This document shows positions 44,087-52,902 of a DNA stretch of 64,000 nucleotides, piece by piece. Position 1 is the first letter of the stretch. Each line of letters opens with the position of its first letter. The notes beneath the pieces are model-generated. The model searched no databases and was not told the origin of the DNA. It saw only the letters and a list, made by a program, of their open reading frames with translations. The position numbers were made by a program, and so were the translations under genes. The DNA comes from a gamma proteobacterium SS-5. GTDB lineage: Bacteria > Pseudomonadota > Gammaproteobacteria > Chromatiales > Chromatiaceae. The stretch spans positions 3,162,001 through 3,226,000 of the forward strand of contig CP032508.2 of NCBI GenBank assembly GCA_009497875.2. The letters are read 5' to 3'.

Positions 44087-44117
44087 GCTTGGATGAAGCG
44101 CAGCGGCATCCAGGGTT
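44087..44117. repeat. REP-like dispersed repeat
   Basis: GTAGCTTGGATGAAGC followed by GCAGCGGCATCCAGG, a diverged copy of the hairpin repeat seen at 34245 and 51789. Confidence 0.5.
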
Positions 44118-44209
44118 GGCGCTGCAACCTCTGCGCCTCTTTTCAGTCTTTGGCCTCAGAGCCATGCGGCGTGCGGGAATGCGCAGGGAAATTGGGGGCG
44201 GCCCGGTGA

Positions 44210-45097
44210 TCAACCCAGATTACGCTGGACCACTCGGTTCCGCCCCGATTGCTTGACCTCGTACATCAACTCATCTGCCGCGTTGACGATCATCTCCAGG
44301 TCGCCGGGCAGGGTCTCGTAGCTGGCAATACCTATGCTGAGGGTCACCGGCCAGCCGTTCTCCTGCATCACCAGCCGCAGCCGCAACCGAATGCGTTCAA
44401 TCAGGCTCATCACCTCATCGGCACGGGTGTTAGGCAGCAACAGGGCAAACTCATCACCCCCCATGCGACCGACCAGGTCCATTGTCCGAATCTCGCTGCG
44501 CAGCACCCGGGCAACCTGCTCTAGCAAGTGGTCACCTACCTCATGCCCGAGTCGATCGTTCACCAACTTGAAGTGATCCAGATCGATGAATACCGCGCAA
44601 AATGGCTCCCTGGAGCGTGCCGTTGCAGCAAGCACCTGCTGGCCGCGCTCGAAAAAATCCCGCCGATTGGACAACCCGGTGAGTGGATCAATCCTGGCCA
44701 ACCGGGTCTCCCGTTCCAGAGCATCCCGCAGAAAGCGCAGAAACCAGACCTCCACCAGGGCAATCAGCAGCCGCATCAGGGAGTTGAACACCAGGGCCGC
44801 ATCCGCGCCCGCCTGCAAATGGGCATCGATCAGGAACCACAGCCAGACAACCAGGCCAACCACGGCCAGGCCGACCAGTGGCCCCAACAGCCAGGCGGCC
44901 AGGAGCACCGGCAGGCCAAAGAATGCGTGAAACTCATAGCGCAGCCCGAAATGATGGTGGACATAGGCCACCGCCAGGGTCAAACACAATACCCCAGCCA
45001 GCACCGCATAGCGGGCCAATCCAGTGGGTTGCCACAACACCAGGCCACGCAGCCTGGCCAGAAACCGATCCGCTACAGCCAAATCGCAGGCCCTCAA
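44210..45097 (-). CDS. Membrane diguanylate cyclase (GGDEF)
   Basis: 295 residues; the start at 45097 would be TTG and is uncertain. Four or five hydrophobic helices occupy residues 25-125. The GGDEF domain starts ARIDPLTGLSNRRDFFERGQ, has AVFIDLDHFKLVNDRLGHEV and an intact MGGDEFALLLPNT, and ends MYEVKQSGRNRVV. All catalytic residues appear present, so it should make cyclic-di-GMP. The RxxD inhibitory site is not obvious. Confidence 0.9.
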   Translation of the reverse strand: MRACDLAVADRFLARLRGLVLWQPTGLARYAVLAGVLCLTLAVAYVHHHFGLRYEFHAFFGLPVLLAAWLLGPLVGLAVVGLVVWLWFLIDAHLQAGADAALVFNSLMRLLIALVEVWFLRFLRDALERETRLARIDPLTGLSNRRDFFERGQQVLAATARSREPFCAVFIDLDHFKLVNDRLGHEVGDHLLEQVARVLRSEIRTMDLVGRMGGDEFALLLPNTRADEVMSLIERIRLRLRLVMQENGWPVTLSIGIASYETLPGDLEMIVNAADELMYEVKQSGRNRVVQRNLG

Positions 45098-45198
45098 ACC
45101 CCAACAAGTATTTGCATCAAGGGGCTATGGTATATTGCCCAGGGCAGATCAAAAACACTTTATCCCGCAGGTGATGGCCTGGGGCATGGGATGGCACG

Positions 45199-45459
45199 AT
45201 GAAGAAATTGAAGCATGAGGCCGAACTGGTCAAACTGGCCCTCAAGGCGGGCATGGGCATAGCCGAGCGGGCCGGGGCGGCCCAGTTTGAGGGAACGGAT
45301 TCACGCAAGGACAAGCTGGAATACGTCTATCGCCTGCTGGTCTTCGCCAAGGCCATACAGCCCTTGCCCAAGGGCCAGGAGAGCCAGGAGAACATCCGCC
45401 ACAAACTCGCCCTCTGGATCCAGCGCCGCCTGCCCAAGGACCATCCCCTGCACGGCTGA
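45199..45459 (+). CDS. Small hypothetical protein
   Basis: 86 residues, helical and basic (KLKHEAELVKLALKAGMGIA; RKDKLEYVYRLLVFAKAIQP; HKLALWIQRRLPKDHPLHG). No cysteine, signal or membrane segment. Forty-three bp before another small gene in the same direction. No family recognised. Confidence 0.6.
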   Translation: MKKLKHEAELVKLALKAGMGIAERAGAAQFEGTDSRKDKLEYVYRLLVFAKAIQPLPKGQESQENIRHKLALWIQRRLPKDHPLHG

Positions 45460-45502
45460 CACACCGCCAAATTCCCAACCCTAGACCCGCGAGAGACACC
45501 GC

Positions 45503-45802
45503 ATGAACAAGCACTACCCCGGACTGCACAACGACGACAACGGTGGCCTGACCCCCCTGGGCAAGGTCATCATGGACGCCTGGGTATTCGACCTGCTGCC
45601 CGAGGAGGAGGACTGCGCCAACTGGGACCTGGGGCGGCTGCAACCCCTGTACGATCAGGTCCATGCCGCCTGGGAGGGCTACGGTCACCTACCCAGCAAA
45701 CTGCCCAAGGAGCTGCAGCAAAGGCACAGACGCATCTACGATGCCGCTCGCGAGCGCGCCCGCGCCGTCGGCTGGGACCCGGAGCGGGAATTCAATGACT
45801 GA
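45503..45802 (+). CDS. Small hypothetical protein
   Basis: 99 residues, GAGAGA before ATG 45503. Acidic and Trp-rich (LTPLGKVIMDAWVFDLLPEE; LQPLYDQVHAAWEGYGHLPS; AARERARAVGWDPEREFND). No family recognised. Probably cotranscribed with the gene at 45199; it precedes the hydrogenase operon by about 200 bp. Confidence 0.65.
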   Translation: MNKHYPGLHNDDNGGLTPLGKVIMDAWVFDLLPEEEDCANWDLGRLQPLYDQVHAAWEGYGHLPSKLPKELQQRHRRIYDAARERARAVGWDPEREFND

Positions 45803-46014
45803 CCTGATTACCCCCTAACGGACATGAAGCAAGTGGTGACACCCCAGAGCATGAAACATCGCCGGGCGACCTGGCAGGCGTCGCGAGGCAAGCCGCCCTC
45901 CCACCCTGTTGCAGGTTTCTTGCGTTAGATCAATTAAACCTGCGGTTGGCATTCACTCCTGCACAATCTGGCCTAGAATCCTCCGGGTTGAGATTTTGTT
46001 TGAGGGGGCTGCCT

Positions 46015-46500
46015 GTGCTTGATGCTGTTGAGGTGAGTTGGCAGGCGGATGCCGCGCCGCCGGAGGCGGGCAATGCCTTGCCCCTGCTGCACGAGATCCG
46101 CCATGCCCTGCTGCGGCTGCAACAGGAGGGCGAGCCGACCCTGCTGGATCTGAGCGCCATCCCCTTCGGCCCGGGCGATCGTGATCGCCTGCTGGCGGCG
46201 CTGGGGGAGGGCGAGGTCAGCGCCCGCATCGAGGCCCTTGGCCCCACCCTGATCCGCGAGACCGCCCTGGCCGGGGTCTGGCTGGTGCAGTATTTCGACC
46301 CGGATGAGCAGGAACTGGTGCTGCATATCGAGATCAGCCACTGCCCCCGGCTGCTGAGCACCCCGGTCGAGGACATAGACCTGGCCCTGCGGCAGCTGGA
46401 TGACCGGCTGGATACCCAGTTGCATGCCCAATCGGATAGCGAACCGGGTAGCGATCTGGACCAGCCATTGGATTCATCAGCCCCGCACCTGGCGGGATAG
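46015..46500 (+). CDS. hupH: HupH/HyaF-type hydrogenase maturation protein
   Basis: About 161 residues from GTG 46015, preceded by GAGGGGG six bases upstream; an upstream TTG at 45946 lacks such a site. The family pattern is clear: NALPLLHEIRHALLRLQQEG, then LLDLSAIPFGPGDRDRLLAA, LGEGEVSARIEALGPT and IRETALAGVWLVQYF, ending EIEISHCPRLL-like. Proteins of this type assist maturation of the NiFe hydrogenase small subunit. Ends 10 bp before hynS. Confidence 0.8.
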   Translation: MLDAVEVSWQADAAPPEAGNALPLLHEIRHALLRLQQEGEPTLLDLSAIPFGPGDRDRLLAALGEGEVSARIEALGPTLIRETALAGVWLVQYFDPDEQELVLHIEISHCPRLLSTPVEDIDLALRQLDDRLDTQLHAQSDSEPGSDLDQPLDSSAPHLAG

Positions 46501-46510
46501 AGGAGCAACC

Positions 46511-47605
46511 ATGGCAGAAGAAATCACCCTGCTGGAGAGCCTGCGCCGGCGCGGCGTGTCGCGGCGCGGCTTTCTCAAGTTCTGTACCGCCACCGCCTCG
46601 CTGATGGCCCTGCCACCGGCGCTGATCCCACGGGTGGCGGCGGCCCTGGAGCAGGCCAAGCGCCCCTCGGTGATCTGGCTCTCCTTCCAGGAGTGTACCG
46701 GCTGCACCGAGTCCCTGACCCGCAGCCATGCGCCAACGGTGGAGAGCCTGATCTTCGATCACATCTCGCTGGACTATCACCACACCCTGCAGGCCGCCGC
46801 CGGGGATGCCGCCGAGCACGCCCGCGAGGAGGCGATGAAGCAGCACCACGGCAAGTACATCCTGGTGGTGGACGGCTCCATTCCCCTGGCGGAGAACGGC
46901 AACTATTCGACCATTGCCGGCATCAGCAACCTGGAGATGCTCAAGGAGTGCGCCGAGGGCGCCGCCGCCATCGTCAGCGTCGGCACCTGCGCCGCCTACG
47001 GCGGCCTGCCCATGGCCAAGCCCAATCCTACCGGTGCCGTGGGCGTGAGCGAGATCATCAAGGACAAGCCCATAGTCAACGTACCCGGCTGCCCGCCCAT
47101 CCCCACAGTGATTACCGGCGTGCTGGCGCATTTTCTGGTGTTCGGCAGCCTGCCGGAGCTGGATCACCTGGGCCGGCCCAAGGTGTTCTTCGGCCAGAAC
47201 ATCCACGACCGCTGTTACCGCCGCCCCTTCTACGAGCGCGGCCAGTTTGCCGAGACCTTTGACGACGAGGGTGCGCGCAAGGGCTGGTGCCTGTACAAGC
47301 TGGGCTGCAAGGGGCCGATTACCTACAACGCCTGTGCCACCAACAAATGGAACGAGGGCACCAGCTGGCCGGTAGAGTCGGGGCATGGCTGCATTGGCTG
47401 TTCCGAGCCCGGCTTCTGGGACTTCGGCGGCCTGTACAAGGCCCTGTCGGTACCCACCGGCAACATAGGCTCCACCGCCGTGGCCGCCGCCGCCCTAGGC
47501 GTGGCCGCTGGGGCCGGCCTGGCGGCGATGAACCGGAGCAAGAAGCAGGCCGCCGCCAAGGCCCACGAAACCATGACCGTTACCGATCTGAACAAGGAAA
47601 CCTGA
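46511..47605 (+). CDS. hynS: NiFe hydrogenase small subunit
   Basis: 364 residues from ATG 46511 (AGGAG upstream). A Tat signal with twin arginine (GVSRRGFLKFCTATASLMAL) directs export of the folded enzyme. Iron-sulfur ligands appear in order: QECTGCTES, VGTCAAYGG, VPGCPPIP (proximal cluster), HDRCYRR, GWCLYKLGCKGP and YNACATNKWNE with HGCIGCSEPGFWD (distal and medial clusters). The C-terminal helix (SVPTGNIGSTAVAAAALGVA) anchors it in the membrane. It passes electrons from the active site in HynL to Isp1/Isp2. Confidence 0.95.
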   Translation: MAEEITLLESLRRRGVSRRGFLKFCTATASLMALPPALIPRVAAALEQAKRPSVIWLSFQECTGCTESLTRSHAPTVESLIFDHISLDYHHTLQAAAGDAAEHAREEAMKQHHGKYILVVDGSIPLAENGNYSTIAGISNLEMLKECAEGAAAIVSVGTCAAYGGLPMAKPNPTGAVGVSEIIKDKPIVNVPGCPPIPTVITGVLAHFLVFGSLPELDHLGRPKVFFGQNIHDRCYRRPFYERGQFAETFDDEGARKGWCLYKLGCKGPITYNACATNKWNEGTSWPVESGHGCIGCSEPGFWDFGGLYKALSVPTGNIGSTAVAAAALGVAAGAGLAAMNRSKKQAAAKAHETMTVTDLNKET

Positions 47606-47606
47606 T

Positions 47607-48266
47607 ATGTCCGCAGAAGCCCTACTCGCCTGGGCGCGCGGCCCGGCATTTGAGGTGGCCCTGGTCATCTTCATTGCCGGTATGCTGTTGCGCTTGTTTG
47701 AAATCCTCAGCCTGGGGTACAAGACCGACCTGTCCGAGGCCCGTGGCAGCGGTGTTCAGGGCGGCCTGCGCACCCTGTTCAGCCGCAGCCTGCCACGGCC
47801 GAGCATCCTGGCCAAGGAGCCGCTGCGCATCATCAACTCCTTTGTCATGCACATTGGCCTGCTGGCAATGATCTTTCTGTTCGGCCCGCACGTCGCGGTG
47901 TTTGAGTCCCTGCTCGGTTTTGGTTGGCCCAACCTGCCCTCGGGGGTGATCGATGCCCTCTCCGCCATGACCCTGATCACCCTGGTGGTGGCCCTGATGC
48001 TGCGCCTGAACAACCCGGTGTTGCGCTTTCTCAGCACCCCAGGCGACTACTGGGCCTGGCTGGTCACCCTGCTGCCGGTACTCACCGGCTACCTGGCCTA
48101 CAACCATCTGTTGCTGCCCTATACCCTGATGCTGGCGCTGCACATCCTCAGCGTCGAGTTGTTGCTCATCAGCGCGCCCTTCAGCAAGCTGACGCACATG
48201 TTCAGCTTTGCCCTGTCGCGCTGGTATCAGGGCTATAAGGCCGGTCATAGGGGGATAGAATCATGA
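47607..48266 (+). CDS. isp1: Isp1, cytochrome b-type membrane subunit
   Basis: 219 residues. Five hydrophobic helices with paired His residues (VMHIGLLAMIFLFGPHVAVF; LALHILSVELLLI) as in NarI/DsrM-type diheme cytochromes b. In purple sulfur bacteria the hydrogenase-linked Isp1 passes electrons between the small subunit and the membrane quinone pool or the cytoplasmic Isp2. AAGGAAA precedes the start, 1 bp after the hynS stop. Confidence 0.9.
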   Translation: MSAEALLAWARGPAFEVALVIFIAGMLLRLFEILSLGYKTDLSEARGSGVQGGLRTLFSRSLPRPSILAKEPLRIINSFVMHIGLLAMIFLFGPHVAVFESLLGFGWPNLPSGVIDALSAMTLITLVVALMLRLNNPVLRFLSTPGDYWAWLVTLLPVLTGYLAYNHLLLPYTLMLALHILSVELLLISAPFSKLTHMFSFALSRWYQGYKAGHRGIES

Positions 48267-49558
48267 GTGGGGCATCCATCGAAAAGGGCATTGAGTTCAT
48301 CAAGGAACAGATCGATGCCAGCACCGCCAGCTACTTCAGCTCCTGCGTGCATTGCGGGCTGTGCGCCGAGGCCTGCCTGTTCTTCAACCAGACCCAGGAC
48401 CCGCGCTACATCCCGATCAACAAGGTCGAGCCCATGCGCCGCATCTGGGAGCAGGAATACACCCTCTGGGGCCGCCTGAAGAGCGCCCTGGGCCTGACCC
48501 AACCGGTCAGCGAACAGGACTTTGCCGACTGGGAAGAGCTGGTCTATGACGGCTGCTCCCTGTGTGGCCGCTGTAGCCTGGTCTGCCCGGTGGGCAACGA
48601 CATCTCCGGCATGATCCGCAAGATCCGCGAGGGCTTTGCCGCCGCCGGTCACGCCCCCGAGGGCCTGATCGGTGCCACCACCCGGGCGATCGAGATCGGC
48701 AGCCCCATGGGCGTGCGCCTGCCGGCGGTGAAGGCGCAGATCGGCCACGTGGAAGACAGCATCGACCTGGAGATTCCCCTGGACAAGGCCGGGGCCGAGT
48801 ACATGGTGCTGCTGTCCTCCATGGAGATCATGAACTTCCCCGAGTACATGGAGGCGGTGGCGCGCATCATGCACCAGGCCGGCAAGAGCTGGACCATCTC
48901 CTCCAAGGCCTTCGAGGCCACCAACAGCGGCATCCAGATCGGCGTCTCCGACCTGGCCCGGGAGCTGGTGCAGCGGGTGGTGGACGCCGCCGAGGAACTG
49001 GGGGTAAAGACCGTCATCAGCCCCGAATGCGGCCACGCCTACACCGCCATCCGCTGGGAGGGGCCAAACCTGATCGGTCGGTCCTACAAGTTCAAGGTGC
49101 GGCATATCCTGGAGGTGCTCGATGAATTCCGCAGCCAGGGCCTGCTCAAGACCCAGGGCCTGGAAGAAGCGCGCCTGACCTACCACGACCCCTGTCAGAT
49201 CGCGCGCAAGGGCGGCATCGTCGAACACCCCCGCCGACTGCTCGATATGGTGGCGAAGAACTTCGTCGAAATGCCCGATGCCGGGGCGATGAACTGGTGC
49301 TGCAGCGGCGGCGGCGGGGTCAGTGCCAACGAGCGCGCCGAGGGGCTCAAGCTCACCGCCTTCAAGCAGAAAAAGGCCCAGCTCGACGCGGTCAAGGTAG
49401 ATACCCTGGTCACCGCCTGCGCCAACTGCCGCATCACCCTGGAGGAGGGCCTGGAACACTACGAGATGGACCTGCCGGTGGTGGGGCTGACCGAGATGAT
49501 TGCCGAACACCTGGTTGACACCAGCCCGGAAACGCCCGCCAAGGAGAACGCCCAATGA
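48263..49558 (+). CDS. isp2: Isp2, HdrD/DsrK-like iron-sulfur protein
   Basis: 431 residues; start overlaps the isp1 stop (ATGA). Two 4Fe-4S sites (SCVHCGLCAEACLFF; GCSLCGRCSLVCPVGN) near residues 32 and 102 are followed by two CCG domains (ECGHAYTAIRWEGP, HDPCQIARKGG, then MNWCCSGGGG and TACANCRITLEEG), as in heterodisulfide reductase HdrD and DsrK. With Isp1 it forms the electron-transfer module of Hyn-type hydrogenases, facing the cytoplasm; a thiol/disulfide substrate is suspected in this family but not proven. Confidence 0.92.
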   Translation: MSGASIEKGIEFIKEQIDASTASYFSSCVHCGLCAEACLFFNQTQDPRYIPINKVEPMRRIWEQEYTLWGRLKSALGLTQPVSEQDFADWEELVYDGCSLCGRCSLVCPVGNDISGMIRKIREGFAAAGHAPEGLIGATTRAIEIGSPMGVRLPAVKAQIGHVEDSIDLEIPLDKAGAEYMVLLSSMEIMNFPEYMEAVARIMHQAGKSWTISSKAFEATNSGIQIGVSDLARELVQRVVDAAEELGVKTVISPECGHAYTAIRWEGPNLIGRSYKFKVRHILEVLDEFRSQGLLKTQGLEEARLTYHDPCQIARKGGIVEHPRRLLDMVAKNFVEMPDAGAMNWCCSGGGGVSANERAEGLKLTAFKQKKAQLDAVKVDTLVTACANCRITLEEGLEHYEMDLPVVGLTEMIAEHLVDTSPETPAKENAQ

Positions 49559-50028
49559 ACAGCAGCATCAGCAACGACAGGGAAATGAAGACCGCCCTGC
49601 AGGGCCTGGATGCCATCCAGCAACGCCTGATCGGCGCCCAACTGGTGGAGAGCGTGATGGATCTGTGCAACGACGAGCGCCTGCGCTCGGTGCTCAACAG
49701 CGCCCTGGATGCCGAGGCCGACGCGGATCGCCTGGGTCTGGCGCAAAAGACCGTCAAGCAGGCCGTGCTGGATAGCCACGCCCGCTGCGGTGCCGCCGGT
49801 GACTGGCAGGACCAGGCCACCTACTTTGTTGGTCGCGCCCTGCACGCCTGTCTCAGCCCGCAGGTGCTCAAGGAGGGCAAGAGTCCGGCCTGGCAGGCGG
49901 CACTGAGCTGCCGCATGGCCCGCACCAGTGCCGCCATCGATCAGACCGACGAGCAGGAAGACAGCAGCCCGGCGCAGGAAACCACCCGGCAATATGTCAT
50001 CCTTTCCCGCTTTCTGGAAAACCTCTGA
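49555..50028 (+). CDS. Unknown protein encoded inside the hyn operon
   Basis: 157 residues, start overlapping the isp2 stop (ATGA), and 11 bp before hynL. Mostly helical; a pair of regions with Cys (MDLCNDERLRSVLNSALDAE; ALHACLSPQVLKEGKSP; ALSCRMART), no signal or membrane helix. I do not recognise a family. Tight coupling on both sides indicates a role in assembly or function of this hydrogenase, for example as a chaperone, but nothing in the sequence proves it. Confidence 0.75.
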   Translation: MNSSISNDREMKTALQGLDAIQQRLIGAQLVESVMDLCNDERLRSVLNSALDAEADADRLGLAQKTVKQAVLDSHARCGAAGDWQDQATYFVGRALHACLSPQVLKEGKSPAWQAALSCRMARTSAAIDQTDEQEDSSPAQETTRQYVILSRFLENL

Positions 50029-50039
50029 GGACGTCCCCC

Positions 50040-51779
50040 ATGAGTGAACGCATAGTCGTTGACCCCATCACCCGTATCGAGGGCCACCTGCGCATCGAGG
50101 CGCAGATGGCCGGCAACAAGATCGATCAGGCCTACTCCTCCGGCACCATGGTGCGCGGCATCGAGATCATCCTGCAGGGCCGCGACCCGCGCGACGCCTG
50201 GGCCTACGCCCAGCGTATCTGCGGCGTCTGCACCCTGGTGCACGGCATTGCCTCGATTCGCGCGGTGGAGGACGCCCTGGACTACAGCATCCCCGCCAAC
50301 GCCCAGCTGATCCGCAACCTGATGATCGGTGCCCAGTATATCCACGACCACGTCATGCACTTCTATCACCTGCATGCGCTGGACTGGGTGGACGTGGTCT
50401 CGGCCCTGAGCGCCGACCCCAAGGCCACCGCCGAGCTGGCGCAGAACGTCTCTCCCAGCTATCCTAAATCCTCGGCCGGCTACTTCAACGACATGCAGAA
50501 ACGCCTCAAGGCCTTCGTCGATGGCGGCCAGCTGGGCATCTTCGCCAAGGCCTACTGGGGTCACCCGGCCTACAAGCTGCCACCGGAGGCCAACCTGATG
50601 GCCGTGGCCCACTACCTGGAGGCACTGGAGTGGCAGCGCGACGTGGCCAAGCTGCACGCCATCTTCGGTGGCAAGAACCCGCACCCCATGTTCCTGGTGG
50701 GCGGCGTGCCCAGCCCCATCGATCTCAACTCCGACTCTGCCATCAACGCCAAAAAGCTGTCCCAGGTGCAGAATATCATCGACCAGATGCGCAGTTTCGT
50801 CGATCAGGTCTATGTGCCAGACACCCTGGCCATTGCCGGTTTCTACAAGGACTGGTTCGAGCGCGGTGAGGGCCTGGGCAACTTCATGGTCTATGGCGAC
50901 TTCCCCAGCGGCCAGGGTAACCTGGGCGACCCGGCCAGCTGGTGGATCAAGCCCGGCGTCATCCTCAACCGCAATCTGGATGAAATCCATCCGGTCGATC
51001 TGCGCGACCCTGCCGAGGTACAGGAGTTCGTCAGTCACAGCTGGTACGACTACAAAGACGGCAAAGACCAGGGCCTGCACCCCTGGGATGGCGAGACAAA
51101 ATTCAATTACAAGGGCCGTGGCGGGCCGGACGCCCCCTACAAACAGCTGGACGTGAGCGATGGCTACACCTGGCTCAAGGCACCGCGCTGGAAGGGGCAC
51201 TCGGTGGAGGTCGGCCCCCTGGCGCGGGTGCTGATGCTCTACGCCGGTGGTGACGAGGCCACCCGCGCCTTGGTCGATGCCACCCTGGGCCAGCTCAAGG
51301 CGGACAAGCGCGCCCTGTTCTCCACCCTGGGCCGTACCGCTGCGCGCACCCTGGAGACCAAGCTGATCGCCGATCGCATGCAGGGCTGGATGAATGAACT
51401 GCTGGCCAACATCAAGGCCGGCGACACCCGCACCTTCAACGAAAAGCAGTGGGAGCCCTCCAGCTGGCCCAATCTGGCCAAGGGCGTTGGCTTCACCGAG
51501 GCCCCCCGCGGCAGCCTGGCGCACTATGTGGTAATCAAGGACGGGCTGATCGACAACTACCAGGCGGTGGTGCCCAGCACCTGGAACGCCGGCCCGCGCG
51601 ACCCGGAAAACAAGCCCGGCGCCTACGAGGCGGCGCTACAGGACAACCACGAATTGCACGACCCCCAGCAGCCGGTGGAGATCCTGCGCACCATCCACAG
51701 CTTCGACCCCTGCATCGCCTGCGCCATCCACCTCAGCGACGAGGACGGCGAAGAGATGCTGCAAGTAAAAATCAGCTGA
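50040..51779 (+). CDS. hynL: NiFe hydrogenase large subunit
   Basis: 579 residues. It starts RIVVDPITRIEGHLRIE. The Ni-binding motifs are intact: RICGVCTLVHG (L1, N-terminal) and DPCIACAIH (L2, near the C-terminus). After the final His there is a 15-residue extension (LSDEDGEEMLQVKIS), which is expected to be removed by an endopeptidase once nickel is inserted. No such protease gene is in the window. It forms the H2-splitting heterodimer with HynS. Confidence 0.96.
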   Translation: MSERIVVDPITRIEGHLRIEAQMAGNKIDQAYSSGTMVRGIEIILQGRDPRDAWAYAQRICGVCTLVHGIASIRAVEDALDYSIPANAQLIRNLMIGAQYIHDHVMHFYHLHALDWVDVVSALSADPKATAELAQNVSPSYPKSSAGYFNDMQKRLKAFVDGGQLGIFAKAYWGHPAYKLPPEANLMAVAHYLEALEWQRDVAKLHAIFGGKNPHPMFLVGGVPSPIDLNSDSAINAKKLSQVQNIIDQMRSFVDQVYVPDTLAIAGFYKDWFERGEGLGNFMVYGDFPSGQGNLGDPASWWIKPGVILNRNLDEIHPVDLRDPAEVQEFVSHSWYDYKDGKDQGLHPWDGETKFNYKGRGGPDAPYKQLDVSDGYTWLKAPRWKGHSVEVGPLARVLMLYAGGDEATRALVDATLGQLKADKRALFSTLGRTAARTLETKLIADRMQGWMNELLANIKAGDTRTFNEKQWEPSSWPNLAKGVGFTEAPRGSLAHYVVIKDGLIDNYQAVVPSTWNAGPRDPENKPGAYEAALQDNHELHDPQQPVEILRTIHSFDPCIACAIHLSDEDGEEMLQVKIS

Positions 51780-51788
51780 TGCTGACCT

Positions 51789-51818
51789 GTAGCCCGGATG
51801 CAGCGAAGCGGAATCCGG
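51789..51818. repeat. REP-like dispersed repeat
   Basis: GTAGCCCGGATGCAGCG followed by AAGCGGAATCCGG, ten bp downstream of hynL; same family as 34245 and 44087. The following 51838-51920 carries GC-rich inverted pieces of the larger dispersed repeat. Confidence 0.6.
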
Positions 51819-52062
51819 TGTGGGGCTGGAGCAGCACAGGGCGGGCCGCGCCCGCCGCCAACTCACCCGGTTTGAGGATACTCCCCGGTAAGGGCACGGC
51901 GGCCACGGGCCGCCCTATGACCTCCGAGCCAGCGCTCGGGGTTCCCCGGAGCTCCCGGCACGGGGATCAGTTTTTGGATAAAATCAGCGGTAAAGCCGCC
52001 TGTTTTGGGTTAATCTTTGCCTGCGCCCCGAGCGATTCTTTGACAACCTATTGAGGACAGCC

Positions 52063-52257
52063 ATGAGCCAAAAATTCCTGATTGCCACCACCGCCCTGCT
52101 CAGCTCCACCAGCCTGCTGGCCCACGGGCCCCACGCCGAGGTCCACGGCCAAGGCCTGGGCGAAACCCTGCTGCATCTGCTGGCCCACGCCTGGCCCGTG
52201 ATCCCCATCGCCGCCGTGGGTTACTTTTTCTATCAGCGCAAACGCAACAAGGCCTAG
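52063..52257 (+). CDS. Small His-rich membrane protein
   Basis: 64 residues from ATG 52063, with GAGGACA upstream. Signal-like start (KFLIATTALLSSTSLLA), then a short His-containing segment (HGPHAEVHGQGLGETLLHLL), one transmembrane helix (AWPVIPIAAVGYFFY) and a basic end. The His-rich part might bind nickel or another metal. It follows hynL by about 280 bp; membership in the hydrogenase operon is possible but not shown. Confidence 0.6.
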   Translation: MSQKFLIATTALLSSTSLLAHGPHAEVHGQGLGETLLHLLAHAWPVIPIAAVGYFFYQRKRNKA

Positions 52258-52902
52258 GCATAGATACCCACACCTGCACGGCAGGCCTAGCGGCGGGCAC
52301 GGCCAGCCCTATGCCGCTGCGTGGTTGAATCCAAAAAGAACCGTCGAAGCACAGATTTCACAGATTTAGGCAAATTTTTCGGGTATTCGGCATCCAGTGT
52401 GGCATGCCTGACACGAGCAAATCAGGCGTGAATACTGAACCTAAAAAAGGCAGTTGAACCACAGAGTTCGCAGATTTACGCAGATTTTGCAGCATGTTTG
52501 CCAAGTGCAACCACCCACCCGGCGGGTGACTAATCAAGCCACTCTAACCCAATAAAAATCAATCAGTTAATCTGCGACAATCGGCGTAATCTGCGGTTTA
52601 TAGAATTAAGGCCGCTCCTACGCCCATGGGCTGTCCGGCGGGAGCAGGCTTACCCATGACTCCAGCCGCTTGCTGATTGAGGTTGGACAAGCGGGTAATG
52701 CTCCCGATAATCAACCTGTCGCGCAGCAACGCAAAATTCTGCCCTCTATCCTCTGTCCTCAGGCAGCGGCATAGGGCGGGCCGCGCCCGCCGCCTGGCCA
52801 CAGCAATGAAGCCTGCCCCTAGTGGTTGCTCGGCGGCCACGGGCCGCCCTATTCGACTGGCTGAGATTTGTGAGTAATCAGGAATGACTTTCGCCGGTGA
52901 AT
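52258..52902. other. Intergenic region dominated by repeats
   Basis: No gene. It has two related phrases, CACAGATTTCACAGATTTAG and CACAGAGTTCGCAGATTTAC (near 52350 and 52460), typical intergenic debris, and then repeat copy B (52640-52882). Confidence 0.5.
52640..52882 (-). repeat. Dispersed intergenic repeat, copy B
   Basis: Reverse-complement copy of 35647-35957. The MITE-like unit at its left end (52640-52704) has lost about half of its length but keeps the terminus GGGTAATGCTCC. The GC-rich part (AGGGCGGGCCGCGCCCGCC and ACGGGCCGCCCTA) is complete. Confidence 0.7.

Noticed and set aside
49941-51524. 527-residue minus-strand frame opposite the hydrogenase large subunit
   Set aside because: Shadow of hynL, which has all NiFe motifs on the plus strand.
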